From contig JBDLTZ010000064.1 of assembly GCA_039805565.1 (NCBI GenBank), positions 1-29,896 on the forward strand: a stretch of DNA of 29,896 nt, given 5' to 3'. Positions 23,329-29,896 of this stretch are shown here, piece by piece. Each line of letters opens with the position of its first letter. Position 1 is the stretch's first letter. The notes under the pieces were generated by a model. The model made no database searches. It was not told the origin of the DNA and saw nothing but the letters and a program-made list of their open reading frames with translations. This DNA is from CALJIC01 sp039805565. GTDB taxonomy: Bacteria; Chloroflexota; Chloroflexia; Chloroflexales; Roseiflexaceae. The translations under genes were made by a program, and so were the position numbers.

Positions 23329-24539
23329 GCTGCACCATCGGCGTGATGGCCTACAACGAGGAGCGCAACATCGTCCAGGTGCTGTGCGCGCTGCTCAACC
23401 AGCGGATCGAGACCGTCGAGATCGCGGAGATCGTCGTGGTGGCGAGCGGCTGCACCGACCGCACGGTGGAGCTGGCGCAGGAGATCGCCCGCTCGCACCC
23501 GCTGGTGCGCGTCGAGGTGCAGGCCGAGCGGGCCGGCAAGGCGGCGGCGATCAACCGCCTGATCGGCATCGCGCGCGGCGACGTGGTCGTGCTGGTGGGG
23601 GCCGACACCCTCCCCGCGCCCTGGTCCATCGAGCACCTGGTGGCCCCGTTCGCGGACGAGACGGTGGGCATGACCGGCGCGCGGGTCGTGCCGCTCAACG
23701 AGCCGTGCGACTTCATCGGCTTCACCGTGCAGATGCTGTGGGAGTTCCACCACCGCCTGGCGCTGCGCACCCCCAAGCTCGGCGAGATGGTGGCGTTCCG
23801 CAACGTGGTGGAGGCCATCCCGGTGAGCAGCGCGACCGACGAGGTGGCGCTCGAGGCGGCGATCAAAGCACTGGGGCTGCGGCTGGTCTACGCGCCCGAC
23901 GCGGTAGTGTACAACCGCGGCCCGCAGACGCTCGAGGACTTCCTGCACCAGCGGCGGCGCATCTACGCCGGCCACCTGCAGATCGCCGCCAGCGACGGCT
24001 ACGTGGCCTCGTCGATGCCGCTGGGCAACGTGGTCCCGCTGCTGCTGGATGAGATCCGCCAGTACCCGGACCGACTGGCGTGGGTGATGGGGTCGGTGCT
24101 GGTGGAGGGGTGGGGGCGGGTGCTCGGCACGCTGGACTACACGCGCGGCAAAAGCCACCGCATCTGGCGGCCGATCGGCACCTCGAAGGAGGTCTGCCGG
24201 CAGTACGAGTCGCTGCTGCTGGTGATGCTCCAGTGCTGCGACGGCACGCTGAAGCCGAGCGCCCTGATGCGTAAGGCGCGCAGCATGTCGCCCGCGCAGG
24301 GCACGCTGCTCTGGTGGGACCACCTGCGCGGCCAGGTGCTGTTCATGCTGCCGGGGGAGGACGCCCGCGGCGCGCTGGAGGAGCGCATCGCCGCGCTTGC
24401 CGCCGAGATCGGCTTCCGCTACCCATCGGCCACCAGCCCGGTGCTCGCCTACCACGTGCTGGACTTCGGCCCGCGCCCGGTCCCCGCCGAGACGCGTACG
24501 GACGAGGACGGGCTGCAGGCGCTGGCGCTGGGCGCGTAG
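23325..24539 (+). CDS. Glycosyltransferase family 2 with uncharacterised C-terminal extension
   Basis: The start is GTG 23325, overlapping the radical SAM stop, with AGGAGG 9 bases upstream; 404 residues. The N-terminal about 240 residues form a GT-A fold: TIGVMAYNEERNIVQVL, IVVVASGCTDRTVELA, GKAAAINRLIGIARGDVVVL and a metal-site variant GADT (Asp94) where DxD or DAD is usual. A later acidic TDEVALEAA and QRRRIYAGH (from Gln209) resemble the catalytic and QxxRW regions, but the Trp is missing. Residues about 280-404 (from CRQYESLLLVML through LLWWDHLRGQVLFM) form an extra domain I do not recognise. There are no clear membrane helices. The substrate is unknown; coupling to the radical SAM enzyme suggests a shared pathway. 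Confidence 0.9.
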   Translation: MSCTIGVMAYNEERNIVQVLCALLNQRIETVEIAEIVVVASGCTDRTVELAQEIARSHPLVRVEVQAERAGKAAAINRLIGIARGDVVVLVGADTLPAPWSIEHLVAPFADETVGMTGARVVPLNEPCDFIGFTVQMLWEFHHRLALRTPKLGEMVAFRNVVEAIPVSSATDEVALEAAIKALGLRLVYAPDAVVYNRGPQTLEDFLHQRRRIYAGHLQIAASDGYVASSMPLGNVVPLLLDEIRQYPDRLAWVMGSVLVEGWGRVLGTLDYTRGKSHRIWRPIGTSKEVCRQYESLLLVMLQCCDGTLKPSALMRKARSMSPAQGTLLWWDHLRGQVLFMLPGEDARGALEERIAALAAEIGFRYPSATSPVLAYHVLDFGPRPVPAETRTDEDGLQALALGA

Positions 24540-24602
24540 CCCCCAGGGGTCAGAACATGGATGCGGGTTTACCGTTTGGCGCATCACGCTGCGGTGCGAT
24601 GC

Positions 24603-24643
24603 CCCCTCTCCCGCGGCAGGGAGAGGGCGTAGGGGGTAAGGGC
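24603..24643. repeat. Dispersed hairpin repeat, copy A
   Basis: The CCCTCTCCC...GGGAGAGGG hairpin with trailing AGGGGGTAAGGGC matches 27239-27279 at 36 of 41 positions. It belongs to a common intergenic repeat family of GC-rich bacteria and lies 26 bases upstream of the epimerase gene. Confidence 0.75.
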
Positions 24644-24668
24644 GCCCTGCTGGACAGAGGAGCACTGT

Positions 24669-25670
24669 ATGGGATCTGACCGCACCCTTGTCACCGGGGC
24701 CACCGGCTTCCTGGGGCAGAACCTCGTCCGGGCGCTGCGCGACCAGGGCCGCGAGGTGCGCGCGCTGGTGCGCCGCCCCGCCGGTGACCCGGCCGCGCGC
24801 GAGCTGGCCGAGGCCGGCGTCGAGGTAGTCCACGGCGACGTGCTCGACGCCGACGCGCTGCGGGCCGCCCTGCGCGACGTGACCACGGTCTTCCACCTGG
24901 CCGGGCGCCTGCTGGTGGCGGGCGTGCCGGACAGCGCCTACGAGGAGCTGCACGTCGGCGGGACGCGCGCACTGCTCCTGGCCTGTGCCGAGGCCGGCAC
25001 CATGCGGGCGATCGTCCACTGCAGCACCACCGGCGTGCTCGGCCCCACCGGCCCGCGGCCCGCCGACGAGGACGCGCCGATGCGCCCCGGCAACATCTAC
25101 GAGCGCACCAAGGCCGACGGCGAGCGCCTGGCGCTGGAGCTGGGCTGCGCCCACGGCCTGCCGGTCTCGGTGGCCCGCCCCGCGCTGGTCTATGGCCCCG
25201 GCGACATGCACCTGCTCGGCTGGTTCCGCGTCATCCGGCGCGGGCTCTACCGCGTGATCGGGGACGGCGCCAGCCTGCTCCACCCGGTCTACATCGACGA
25301 CCTGGTGGCCGGCCTGCTGCGCTGCGCCGAGTGCCCGACAGCGGTCGGGCGGGTCTACCACCTGGTCGGGGACGGGGCCGTGCCGGTACGCGACCTGGCG
25401 GCGTCGATCGCGGCGGCGCAGGGCACGCGCCTGCCGCGCCAGCACCTGCCGCTCCCGGTGGCCCACGGCGTCGCGGCGCTGCTCGAGGCGCTGCCAGGGG
25501 TCCCGCCGAGCCGCCTGCCGCTGACGCGCGGGCGGGTGCGCTTCATGACGGAGAGCCGCGCCTACTCAGGCGAGCGGGCGCAGCGCGAGCTCGGCTTCAG
25601 CCCGCGCACCGACCTGGCGGCCGGGCTGGGCCAGACGGTGCGCTGGTACGAGCGCGCGGGGGTGTTATGA
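24669..25670 (+). CDS. NAD(P)-dependent epimerase/dehydratase (extended SDR)
   Basis: A 333-residue extended short-chain dehydrogenase/reductase. It has the Rossmann glycine motif GATGFLG (10-16), an acidic turn in EVVHGDVLDADALRAAL, VFHLAGRLL, Ser119 in HCSTTG, and the catalytic pair Tyr144/Lys148 in YERTK. The late segment LLHPVYIDDLVAGLLRC and the C-terminal RAQRELGFSPRTDLAAGL are typical of sugar-nucleotide epimerases and of the related 3-beta-HSD or hopanoid-associated HpnA-type reductases. The exact reaction cannot be told from sequence. The start ATG 24669 follows AGAGGAGC. Its stop overlaps the start of the YbhN-family gene (ATGA), linking it to membrane lipid or glycolipid handling. 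Confidence 0.92.
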   Translation: MGSDRTLVTGATGFLGQNLVRALRDQGREVRALVRRPAGDPAARELAEAGVEVVHGDVLDADALRAALRDVTTVFHLAGRLLVAGVPDSAYEELHVGGTRALLLACAEAGTMRAIVHCSTTGVLGPTGPRPADEDAPMRPGNIYERTKADGERLALELGCAHGLPVSVARPALVYGPGDMHLLGWFRVIRRGLYRVIGDGASLLHPVYIDDLVAGLLRCAECPTAVGRVYHLVGDGAVPVRDLAASIAAAQGTRLPRQHLPLPVAHGVAALLEALPGVPPSRLPLTRGRVRFMTESRAYSGERAQRELGFSPRTDLAAGLGQTVRWYERAGVL

Positions 25671-26674
25671 CCGAACGCACACAGGGCCGGGGGCGCTCCA
25701 TCCTCCGCACCAGCCTGCGGCTGCTCGGGCCGGCGTTGCTGGTGGCCTTCCTGCTCACCACCGACCTGCGTCTGGTGTGGCAGACGCTCCAGCAGACCAA
25801 CCTCTGGCTCATGCTGATCGCCGTGCTGCTGGCGGGGCCGTTCATCGTCGCCAAGGCGCTGCGCTGGCAGCTGCTGCTGCGCGCCTGGCGCATCGGGCTG
25901 CCGCTGCGCGAGGCCAGCGCGCTCTACGGCATCGGCCTGTTTCTCGGCCTCGTCACCCCGGGCCAGGCCGGCGACTCCGTCAAGGCGTGGTACCTGCGCG
26001 ACCGGGGGCACCCGCTGAGCACCGGCCTCGCCAGCGTCGTGGTGGACCGGCTGTTCGACATCGTGATCACCGGCCTGATCGCAGCCAGCGGGCTGTACTT
26101 CTTCTGGCACCTGCTGCCGGGCAACCGGCTGCCTGGGATCGCGCTCGTGGCGGGGCTTCTGGCGGGCGGGGCGGCCGCCATCGCGCTGCTCGGGAGCCGG
26201 CGGCTGCGCGGGCTCGCCTGGCGCTTCACGCCGCACCTCGTGCGCGAGCGGCTGGCGCGCGTCTCGCTGCCGTCGCTGCACCTCACGCCGCGCCAGATCG
26301 TCGTGCTCTCGCTCGTGTCGCTCATCGGGCTGGGGTGGACCTACGTCCGCACCTACCTCGTGTTTCTGGCGCTGGACACGCCCATCCCGATCGGCCCGTT
26401 CGTCGCGCTGATCGCCACCCTGGCGATCGTCAGCCCGATCTCGCCGGGGGGCGTGGGTACGCGCGACGCGCTGCTGGTGCTGGCGCTGGTGGCGCTGCTG
26501 CGGATCGACCCCGCCGACGCGGTAGTGCGGGCGCTCTCGATCTCGACGCTGCTGCTGGCCCTGAACGTGGAGAACATCGTGATCGGCTTCCTGCTCTCGC
26601 TGCGCTACCCGCTCCTCAGCGCGCAGCCCGAGGCGATGCCCGCCGAGGCGCTCGGCACACCGGAAGTGTCCTAA
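25667..26674 (+). CDS. YbhN/LPG-synthase-TM (UPF0104) family membrane protein, flippase-like
   Basis: A 335-residue integral membrane protein with about eight hydrophobic helices. The family includes the membrane part of lysylphosphatidylglycerol synthase (MprF) and proteins proposed to flip lipids or lipid-linked sugars. Two conserved family loops are visible: FLGLVTPGQAGDSVKAWYLR (93-112), with the Gly-x-x-Gly-Asp core, and AIVSPISPGGVGTRDALLVL with the SPGGVGTRD core (around residue 260). The start overlaps the epimerase stop by four bases. It lacks the soluble aminoacyl-transferase domain of MprF, so aminoacylation is unlikely. In this island it is a candidate translocator for the glycolipid made by the upstream enzymes, which is inference. 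Confidence 0.9.
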   Translation: MTERTQGRGRSILRTSLRLLGPALLVAFLLTTDLRLVWQTLQQTNLWLMLIAVLLAGPFIVAKALRWQLLLRAWRIGLPLREASALYGIGLFLGLVTPGQAGDSVKAWYLRDRGHPLSTGLASVVVDRLFDIVITGLIAASGLYFFWHLLPGNRLPGIALVAGLLAGGAAAIALLGSRRLRGLAWRFTPHLVRERLARVSLPSLHLTPRQIVVLSLVSLIGLGWTYVRTYLVFLALDTPIPIGPFVALIATLAIVSPISPGGVGTRDALLVLALVALLRIDPADAVVRALSISTLLLALNVENIVIGFLLSLRYPLLSAQPEAMPAEALGTPEVS

Positions 26675-26690
26675 CGCCGCGTGCCAAACA

Positions 26691-26727
26691 GCCGCGCGGT
26701 GAGTCGCCGAGCTGCTCACCGCGCGGC
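26691..26727 (+). terminator. Strong hairpin after the glycan island
   Basis: A 13-bp perfect stem (26691-26703 with 26715-26727, arm GCCGCGCGGTGAG) and an 11-base loop begin 16 bases after the YbhN-family stop. There is no T-tract, but its place at the end of a long gene run supports termination. Confidence 0.65.
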
Positions 26728-26793
26728 TCGGCAAACGCTCCTGGACCAATCCTGAGTCCGCCCGGCGTTCCCCCGCCCGTACACCCATAGACC

Positions 26794-26838
26794 GACAGGG
26801 GCCTCCTCCTCGCGGCGACGCGAGAGTAGGCCCCTGTC
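26794..26838. terminator. Compound hairpin downstream of the glycan island
   Basis: The outer 11-bp stem (26794-26804 with 26828-26838, arm GACAGGGGCCT) encloses an inner 6-bp stem (CTCGCG, 26809-26814 with 26819-26824) capped by a GCGA tetraloop of the GNRA type. It is a second terminator-like structure, or a dispersed element, before the next gene. Confidence 0.5.
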
Positions 26839-26904
26839 CTGATGTGACGCGACCCGCGCGATGGTACATTCCTCTCACGAAGCATTGAGATGTGAGGGAC
26901 AGCG

Positions 26905-27225
26905 ATGAGCCACGAAGAAGCGGCGACCACGACGGCCCTGCGGCGATTTGGCATTTCAGTGACGCAGGACGCGAGCACCGGCGCCTGGGGCTGGTCGGTC
27001 GAGAACGAGCGCCTGATCCGCCAGCGCGTCGGCGCCTACGCCACGAGCGCCGAGGCCGGCGACGCCGCGCTCGACTGGTTCCTGGACAAGGCGTGGCGCG
27101 GAGTCCTCTACCCGATCCTCTACGCGGTCCCCAGCGACAGCACCCCCTTCCCCGAGCTCAACGACGTCACCCTGCTCGACCCCTGGAAGCGCGCCTTCGA
27201 GCACAACGCGCTCCCCATCGAGTAG
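26905..27225 (+). CDS. Small protein of unknown function
   Basis: The 106-residue product starts at ATG 26905 with GAGGGA upstream. I do not recognise it. It is acidic to neutral, with a predicted beta-hairpin near GAWGWSVENERL, a helix around SAEAGDAALDWFLDKAW and a loop-rich C-terminus (VPSDSTPFPELNDVTLLDPW). There is no Cys, signal peptide or membrane helix. It stands alone between two sets of hairpin repeats, so it gets no help from its neighbours. The codon composition fits the rest of the window, which supports a real gene. Confidence 0.7.
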   Translation: MSHEEAATTTALRRFGISVTQDASTGAWGWSVENERLIRQRVGAYATSAEAGDAALDWFLDKAWRGVLYPILYAVPSDSTPFPELNDVTLLDPWKRAFEHNALPIE

Positions 27226-27238
27226 CCCTCGTCGCGCT

Positions 27239-27279
27239 CCCCTCTCCCGCGACAGGGAGAGGGGCTGGGGGGTGAGGGC
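27239..27279. repeat. Dispersed hairpin repeat, copy B
   Basis: This second copy of the CCCTCTCCC...GGGAGAGGG repeat (36 of 41 positions match 24603-24643) begins 14 bases after the stop of the small unknown gene. Confidence 0.75.
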
Positions 27280-27300
27280 CTGCTCGCCCAGCCCCAGGCA

Positions 27301-27369
27301 GGGGCGCTGCCCCGAGCATTCCCCCGTGGTTCGGGCCTAGCCCAAGCGGGGGTCTCGGGGCGCTGCCCC
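27301..27369. repeat. Nested cruciform-like repeat
   Basis: GGGGCGCTGCCCC occurs twice (27301-27313 and 27357-27369), each copy a small hairpin. Between them CCCCGAG (27310-27316) pairs with CTCGGGG (27354-27360), CCCCCG (27321-27326) with CGGGGG (27347-27352) and GGGC (27333-27336) with GCCC (27340-27343). The region can thus fold as one long stem or as separate hairpins. It has no coding content and lies upstream of the FAD oxidase gene. Confidence 0.65.
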
Positions 27370-27437
27370 GGAGAAAAACACTTCGAGATCTCTCCAGCAC
27401 CAAGAAGCCTTCTGCACAGAAAAAGGGGCATTAATTT

Positions 27438-28853
27438 ATGTCAAGCATTGACTTCATCACCACCATGCCGGCGATCGACCCCCTTGCGCTGCACGTGCTC
27501 CGCACCGCCCTGCGCGGCCGGCTCTACACCCGCGAGGACGAGGGGTACGACGCCCTCCGCGCCCCGTGGCAGCTGCACGTCGACCAGCACCCCGTGGCGG
27601 TGGTCATGGCCGCCGAAGCGGACGACGTCGTCACCGCCGTCCGCTTCGCCCGCGAGCACGGCCTGCCCGTCGCCGTGCAGGCCACCGGCCACGGCGCGAT
27701 CGTCCCGTGCGACGGCGGCCTGCTGATCAACACCTCGCCGATGCAGGGCGTGCAGATCGACCCCGCCGCGCGCACCGCCACCGTCGAGGCCGGCGTGAAG
27801 TGGGGCCCGGTGCTGGCCGCGGCGCAGGAGCACGGCCTCGCCCCGCTGCTCGGCTCCACCACCGACGTCGGCGTGGTGGGCTACTCCTTCGGCGGCGGCA
27901 TGGGCTGGCTGGCGCGCAAGTACGGCCTGGCGGTCGACACCATCCGCGCCTTCGCCATCGTCACCGCCGACGGGCGGCTGCGCCACGTGGACGCCCAGAG
28001 CGACCCGGAGCTGTTCTGGGGCGCGCGCGGCGGCGCCGGCAACTTCGGCATCGTCACCAGGGTCGAGCTGGACCTCTACCCGATCACCGAGGTCTACGCC
28101 GGCAACCTCATCTTCCCGCTGGAGATGGCGCGCGAGGTGCTGGTGGCCTACCGCGAGTGGATCGCCGGCCTGTCTGACGACTGGACCACGGGCGTGGCTA
28201 TGATGCACATGCCGCCGGCGCCGTTCGTGCCCGAGCCGCTGCGCGGCAAGTCGGTGCTCTTCGTGCGCGGCGCCTACGCCGGGGAGCACGCCCAGGCCGA
28301 GGCCGACCTGCGCCCGATGCGCGACCTCGGCGGGCTGATCATCGACGCCTTCGGGCCGCTGCCGTTCCGCGCCGCCGACGCCATCAGCAACGACCCGCTC
28401 GAACCGATGAGCGTGATCGGCCGCACCGAGACGCTGGCCGACCTGTCCGACGCCACGATCGAGACGCTGCTTCGGATCGTGGGCCGGCCCGACACCTCGC
28501 CGATCATGATGGCTGAGGTGCGCCAGCTCGGCGGGGCCGTGGCGCGCGACCCCGAGCGGCCCAGCGCGTTCAGCCAGCGCGACATGCCGTTCGTCCTGCT
28601 GATGGGCGCGCCGGCCTTCGACCCCTCGCGGGAGGAGGCGACGCAGCAGTACATGCGCGCGGCCACCGAGGCGCTCCAGCCGCACCGCACGGGCCAGATC
28701 TACCTGAACTTCCTGCACGACAGCGACACCACGGCGGCGCGCGTGCGGGCGGGCTTCACGGCGGGGGCCTACGACCGGCTCGTGGCGCTGAAGGATCAGC
28801 TCGACCCGGCCAACATGTTCCGCTTCAACCGCAATATCCCGCCCTCGGCGTAG
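27438..28853 (+). CDS. FAD-linked oxidase, berberine-bridge-enzyme type
   Basis: A 471-residue flavoprotein oxidase or dehydrogenase of the PCMH/FAD-binding type 4 family with a C-terminal BBE segment. The N-terminal FAD domain has AVQATGHGAIVPCDGGLLI, in which His85 could carry covalently bound FAD as in related enzymes. It continues with TATVEAGVKWGPVLAAAQ, TDVGVVGYSFGGGMGWLARK and ELFWGARGGAGNFGIVTRVE. The C-terminal BBE part ends with YDRLVALKDQLDPANMFRFN. The Cys that gives bicovalent flavin in some members seems absent (Ser in GYSFGGG). No signal peptide is seen, so it is probably cytoplasmic. The substrate is unknown, and members oxidise sugars, alcohols or alkaloid-like compounds. The start ATG 27438 follows AAAGGGG in an A/T-richer stretch. 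Confidence 0.93.
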   Translation: MSSIDFITTMPAIDPLALHVLRTALRGRLYTREDEGYDALRAPWQLHVDQHPVAVVMAAEADDVVTAVRFAREHGLPVAVQATGHGAIVPCDGGLLINTSPMQGVQIDPAARTATVEAGVKWGPVLAAAQEHGLAPLLGSTTDVGVVGYSFGGGMGWLARKYGLAVDTIRAFAIVTADGRLRHVDAQSDPELFWGARGGAGNFGIVTRVELDLYPITEVYAGNLIFPLEMAREVLVAYREWIAGLSDDWTTGVAMMHMPPAPFVPEPLRGKSVLFVRGAYAGEHAQAEADLRPMRDLGGLIIDAFGPLPFRAADAISNDPLEPMSVIGRTETLADLSDATIETLLRIVGRPDTSPIMMAEVRQLGGAVARDPERPSAFSQRDMPFVLLMGAPAFDPSREEATQQYMRAATEALQPHRTGQIYLNFLHDSDTTAARVRAGFTAGAYDRLVALKDQLDPANMFRFNRNIPPSA

Positions 28854-28890
28854 CCGGCAGCTGCTCTACCTGCGACACATCGTCTGCCAC

Positions 28891-28918
28891 GGCAGCGGAG
28901 GGTTACCCCTTCGCTGCC
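28891..28918. terminator. Hairpin between convergent genes
   Basis: GGCAGCG (28891-28897) pairs with CGCTGCC (28912-28918). The stem extends inward through about five more pairs with one G-U, leaving a short TTAC loop. It sits 38 bases after the FAD oxidase stop and before the end of the converging small gene, so it may serve as a terminator; there is no T-tract. Confidence 0.5.
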
Positions 28919-29009
28919 TTCGTGCTGGCGCGTGCGCGTTACACGGAACCATATCAGTGGCGCGGGAAGGGACGAGAGCATCACTCAAACCGAATAGTTT
29001 GGCACTCTG

Positions 29010-29303
29010 TTAGACGCCCCGGCCGAGCACCTGGGTGACGCGCCCGGTGCTGAGGCAGAGGCTCAGGTAGGCCTCGTACCAATGCTCGACGGATCGGTTC
29101 TCGGGGCAGCCGCTACGCAGCCAGATATAGTAGGCTGTCTCGCGGACGAGGGACTCGCTCGGCACGTTGGTCTCAAACCACTCGCACGTCCCTGACGCGG
29201 GGTCGTAGGGCAGAGCCGCAAACGCATCTCGGCCAGGGGACGGCTGGGTATGGCGGTAGCACTCGGTGTGCAACGGGCACTGGTGGCCGGGGCAGTACAG
29301 CAT
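29010..29303 (-). CDS. Small Cys-rich protein with DUF2934-like segment
   Basis: The 97-residue product starts at the ATG ending at 29303, with AGGAGC 6-7 bases upstream on the minus strand. The N-terminal half has Cys4, Cys9, Cys15 and Cys40 with His7, His12 and His18 (CPGHQCPLHTECYRH), which looks like a metal- or cluster-binding site. Residues about 52-80 (LVRETAYYIWLRSGCPENR then SVEHWYEAYLSL) match the pattern of DUF2934, a short helical domain of unknown function. There is no membrane helix. The family has no known activity, so none is assigned. Confidence 0.75.
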   Translation of the reverse strand: MLYCPGHQCPLHTECYRHTQPSPGRDAFAALPYDPASGTCEWFETNVPSESLVRETAYYIWLRSGCPENRSVEHWYEAYLSLCLSTGRVTQVLGRGV

Positions 29304-29395
29304 GACGTGCTCCTAGAGGCGCGGCGTTCTCAGGAACTGTACCGAACGGGACGCCGCCGCGATGTGCCCCGGCCCGCCAGAGACGGAGCGAGGCC

Positions 29396-29848
29396 CTACC
29401 CCGGCACCTCCACCACCACGCGCCGCTGCTCCACCGAGACCGGGTAGACCTCGGCCGTGTACGGCCCGCGCTCCAGCCCTGGCGGCGCGGGCTCAGCCTC
29501 GGCCACCGCCGCCCCGCCCCCCTCGACCGTCACCTCGTAGCGGCGCACGCGCAGCCGCGCCGGGTCCACCCACGAGGCCCCGGTGCGGACGTCGAACTCC
29601 CAGCCGTGCCACGGGCAGCGCAGCATCTCGCCCGGCCGCGTGTACTCGTACTCCCCGGGGCCAGTCGAGACCACCAGCCCGCCGAGCGGCCCCTCACACA
29701 GCGGCCCGCCCTGGTGCGGGCAGCGGTTCCGCAGCGCGAAGAAGGCCCCGTCGATGTTGAACACCCCGATCGAACGCCCCGCCACCTCGACGATCTTGCG
29801 CGCGCCGGGCGGGATCTCATCCACTGTCGCAACGACATGCTTCGGCAT
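29396..29848 (-). CDS. Rieske [2Fe-2S] ferredoxin-like protein
   Basis: A 150-residue soluble Rieske protein. The cluster ligands are intact: NRCPHQGGPLCEG (Cys43, His45) and LRCPWHGWEFDVRTG (Cys78, His81). The spacing between the two boxes is longer than in most small ferredoxins because of an insert (VSTGPGEYEYTRPGE). The C-terminus (RRYEVTVEGG...VVVEVPG) is extended by about 50 residues past the usual end. Such proteins act as electron-transfer components of ring-hydroxylating oxygenases or as nitrite-reductase small-subunit-like proteins. Its oxygenase partner, if any, lies outside the window. The ATG ending at 29848 follows GGGGAGAGC on the minus strand. Confidence 0.92.
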   Translation of the reverse strand: MPKHVVATVDEIPPGARKIVEVAGRSIGVFNIDGAFFALRNRCPHQGGPLCEGPLGGLVVSTGPGEYEYTRPGEMLRCPWHGWEFDVRTGASWVDPARLRVRRYEVTVEGGGAAVAEAEPAPPGLERGPYTAEVYPVSVEQRRVVVEVPG

Positions 29849-29896
29849 ATGCTCTCCCCGCTGCGCGGAGCTTTGTCTCCCAGTGGGAGGGGGGTT

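Noticed and set aside
23208..25466. 752-codon minus-strand frame across three glycan genes
   Set aside because: It is antisense to well-supported genes, with Arg/His/Gln-rich text and no recognisable motif.

Overview
The window is about 29.9 kb of very GC-rich, gene-dense bacterial DNA. The combination points to a filamentous or otherwise complex member of the Chloroflexota, near Roseiflexus, Kouleothrix or Chloroflexus: GC-rich coding, -10 boxes reading TATAAT, a lipoprotein with an Ala/Thr/Pro-rich linker, two possibly F420-dependent enzymes, a YbhN-type flippase-like protein and many hairpin-forming intergenic repeats. That placement is inference; no rRNA or marker gene is present. I see no tRNA, rRNA, CRISPR array, transposase or phage gene.

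Layout. (1) 1-5544: a tightly spaced three-gene plus-strand operon of unrecognised proteins: an alpha-solenoid protein cut by the window edge, a coiled-coil protein with a membrane segment at each end, and a large solenoid plus coiled-coil protein. (2) 5644-8742: a full-length GH2 beta-galactosidase (lacZ). (3) 8906-11567: a well-formed promoter followed by a complete polar amino-acid-type ABC importer (lipoprotein, permease, ATPase). (4) 11654-14420: an MFS transporter, a Ddn/DUF385-type reductase, a luciferase-like oxidoreductase and a small coiled-coil protein. (5) 14425-15774, minus strand: a GAF plus PP2C (RsbU-like) phosphatase. (6) 15775-16403: a 629-base gap with a candidate promoter and, on the minus strand, a strong orphan intrinsic terminator.

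(7) 16404-26674: an island for glycan or glycolipid synthesis. It holds a membrane GT2 with an N-terminal MshEN (potential c-di-GMP receptor) domain, a polytopic GT-C-like protein with a repetitive disordered tail and a sortase-like C-terminus, a polyprenyl-phosphate-sugar synthase of the DPM1 type, a small unknown protein, a radical SAM/SPASM-like enzyme overlapping a second GT2, a sugar-nucleotide-type epimerase/reductase and an overlapping YbhN-family membrane protein. A plausible scheme is that the DPM1-like enzyme makes a lipid-linked sugar, the GT-C protein uses it outside the membrane, and the other enzymes build or modify a second glycoconjugate, with c-di-GMP possibly gating the first enzyme.

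(8) 26905-29848: a small unknown protein, an FAD-linked (BBE-type) oxidase, and on the minus strand a Cys-rich DUF2934-like protein and a Rieske ferredoxin-like protein.

The observations most worth a second look are the MshEN-GT2 architecture, a perfect 20-nt element shared by the upstream regions of two glycosyltransferase genes (one copy lies inside a candidate small RNA on the opposite strand), the GT-C protein with an LPxTG-like tail, the radical SAM/GT2 module with its small upstream protein, and the unexplained solenoid/coiled-coil operon.
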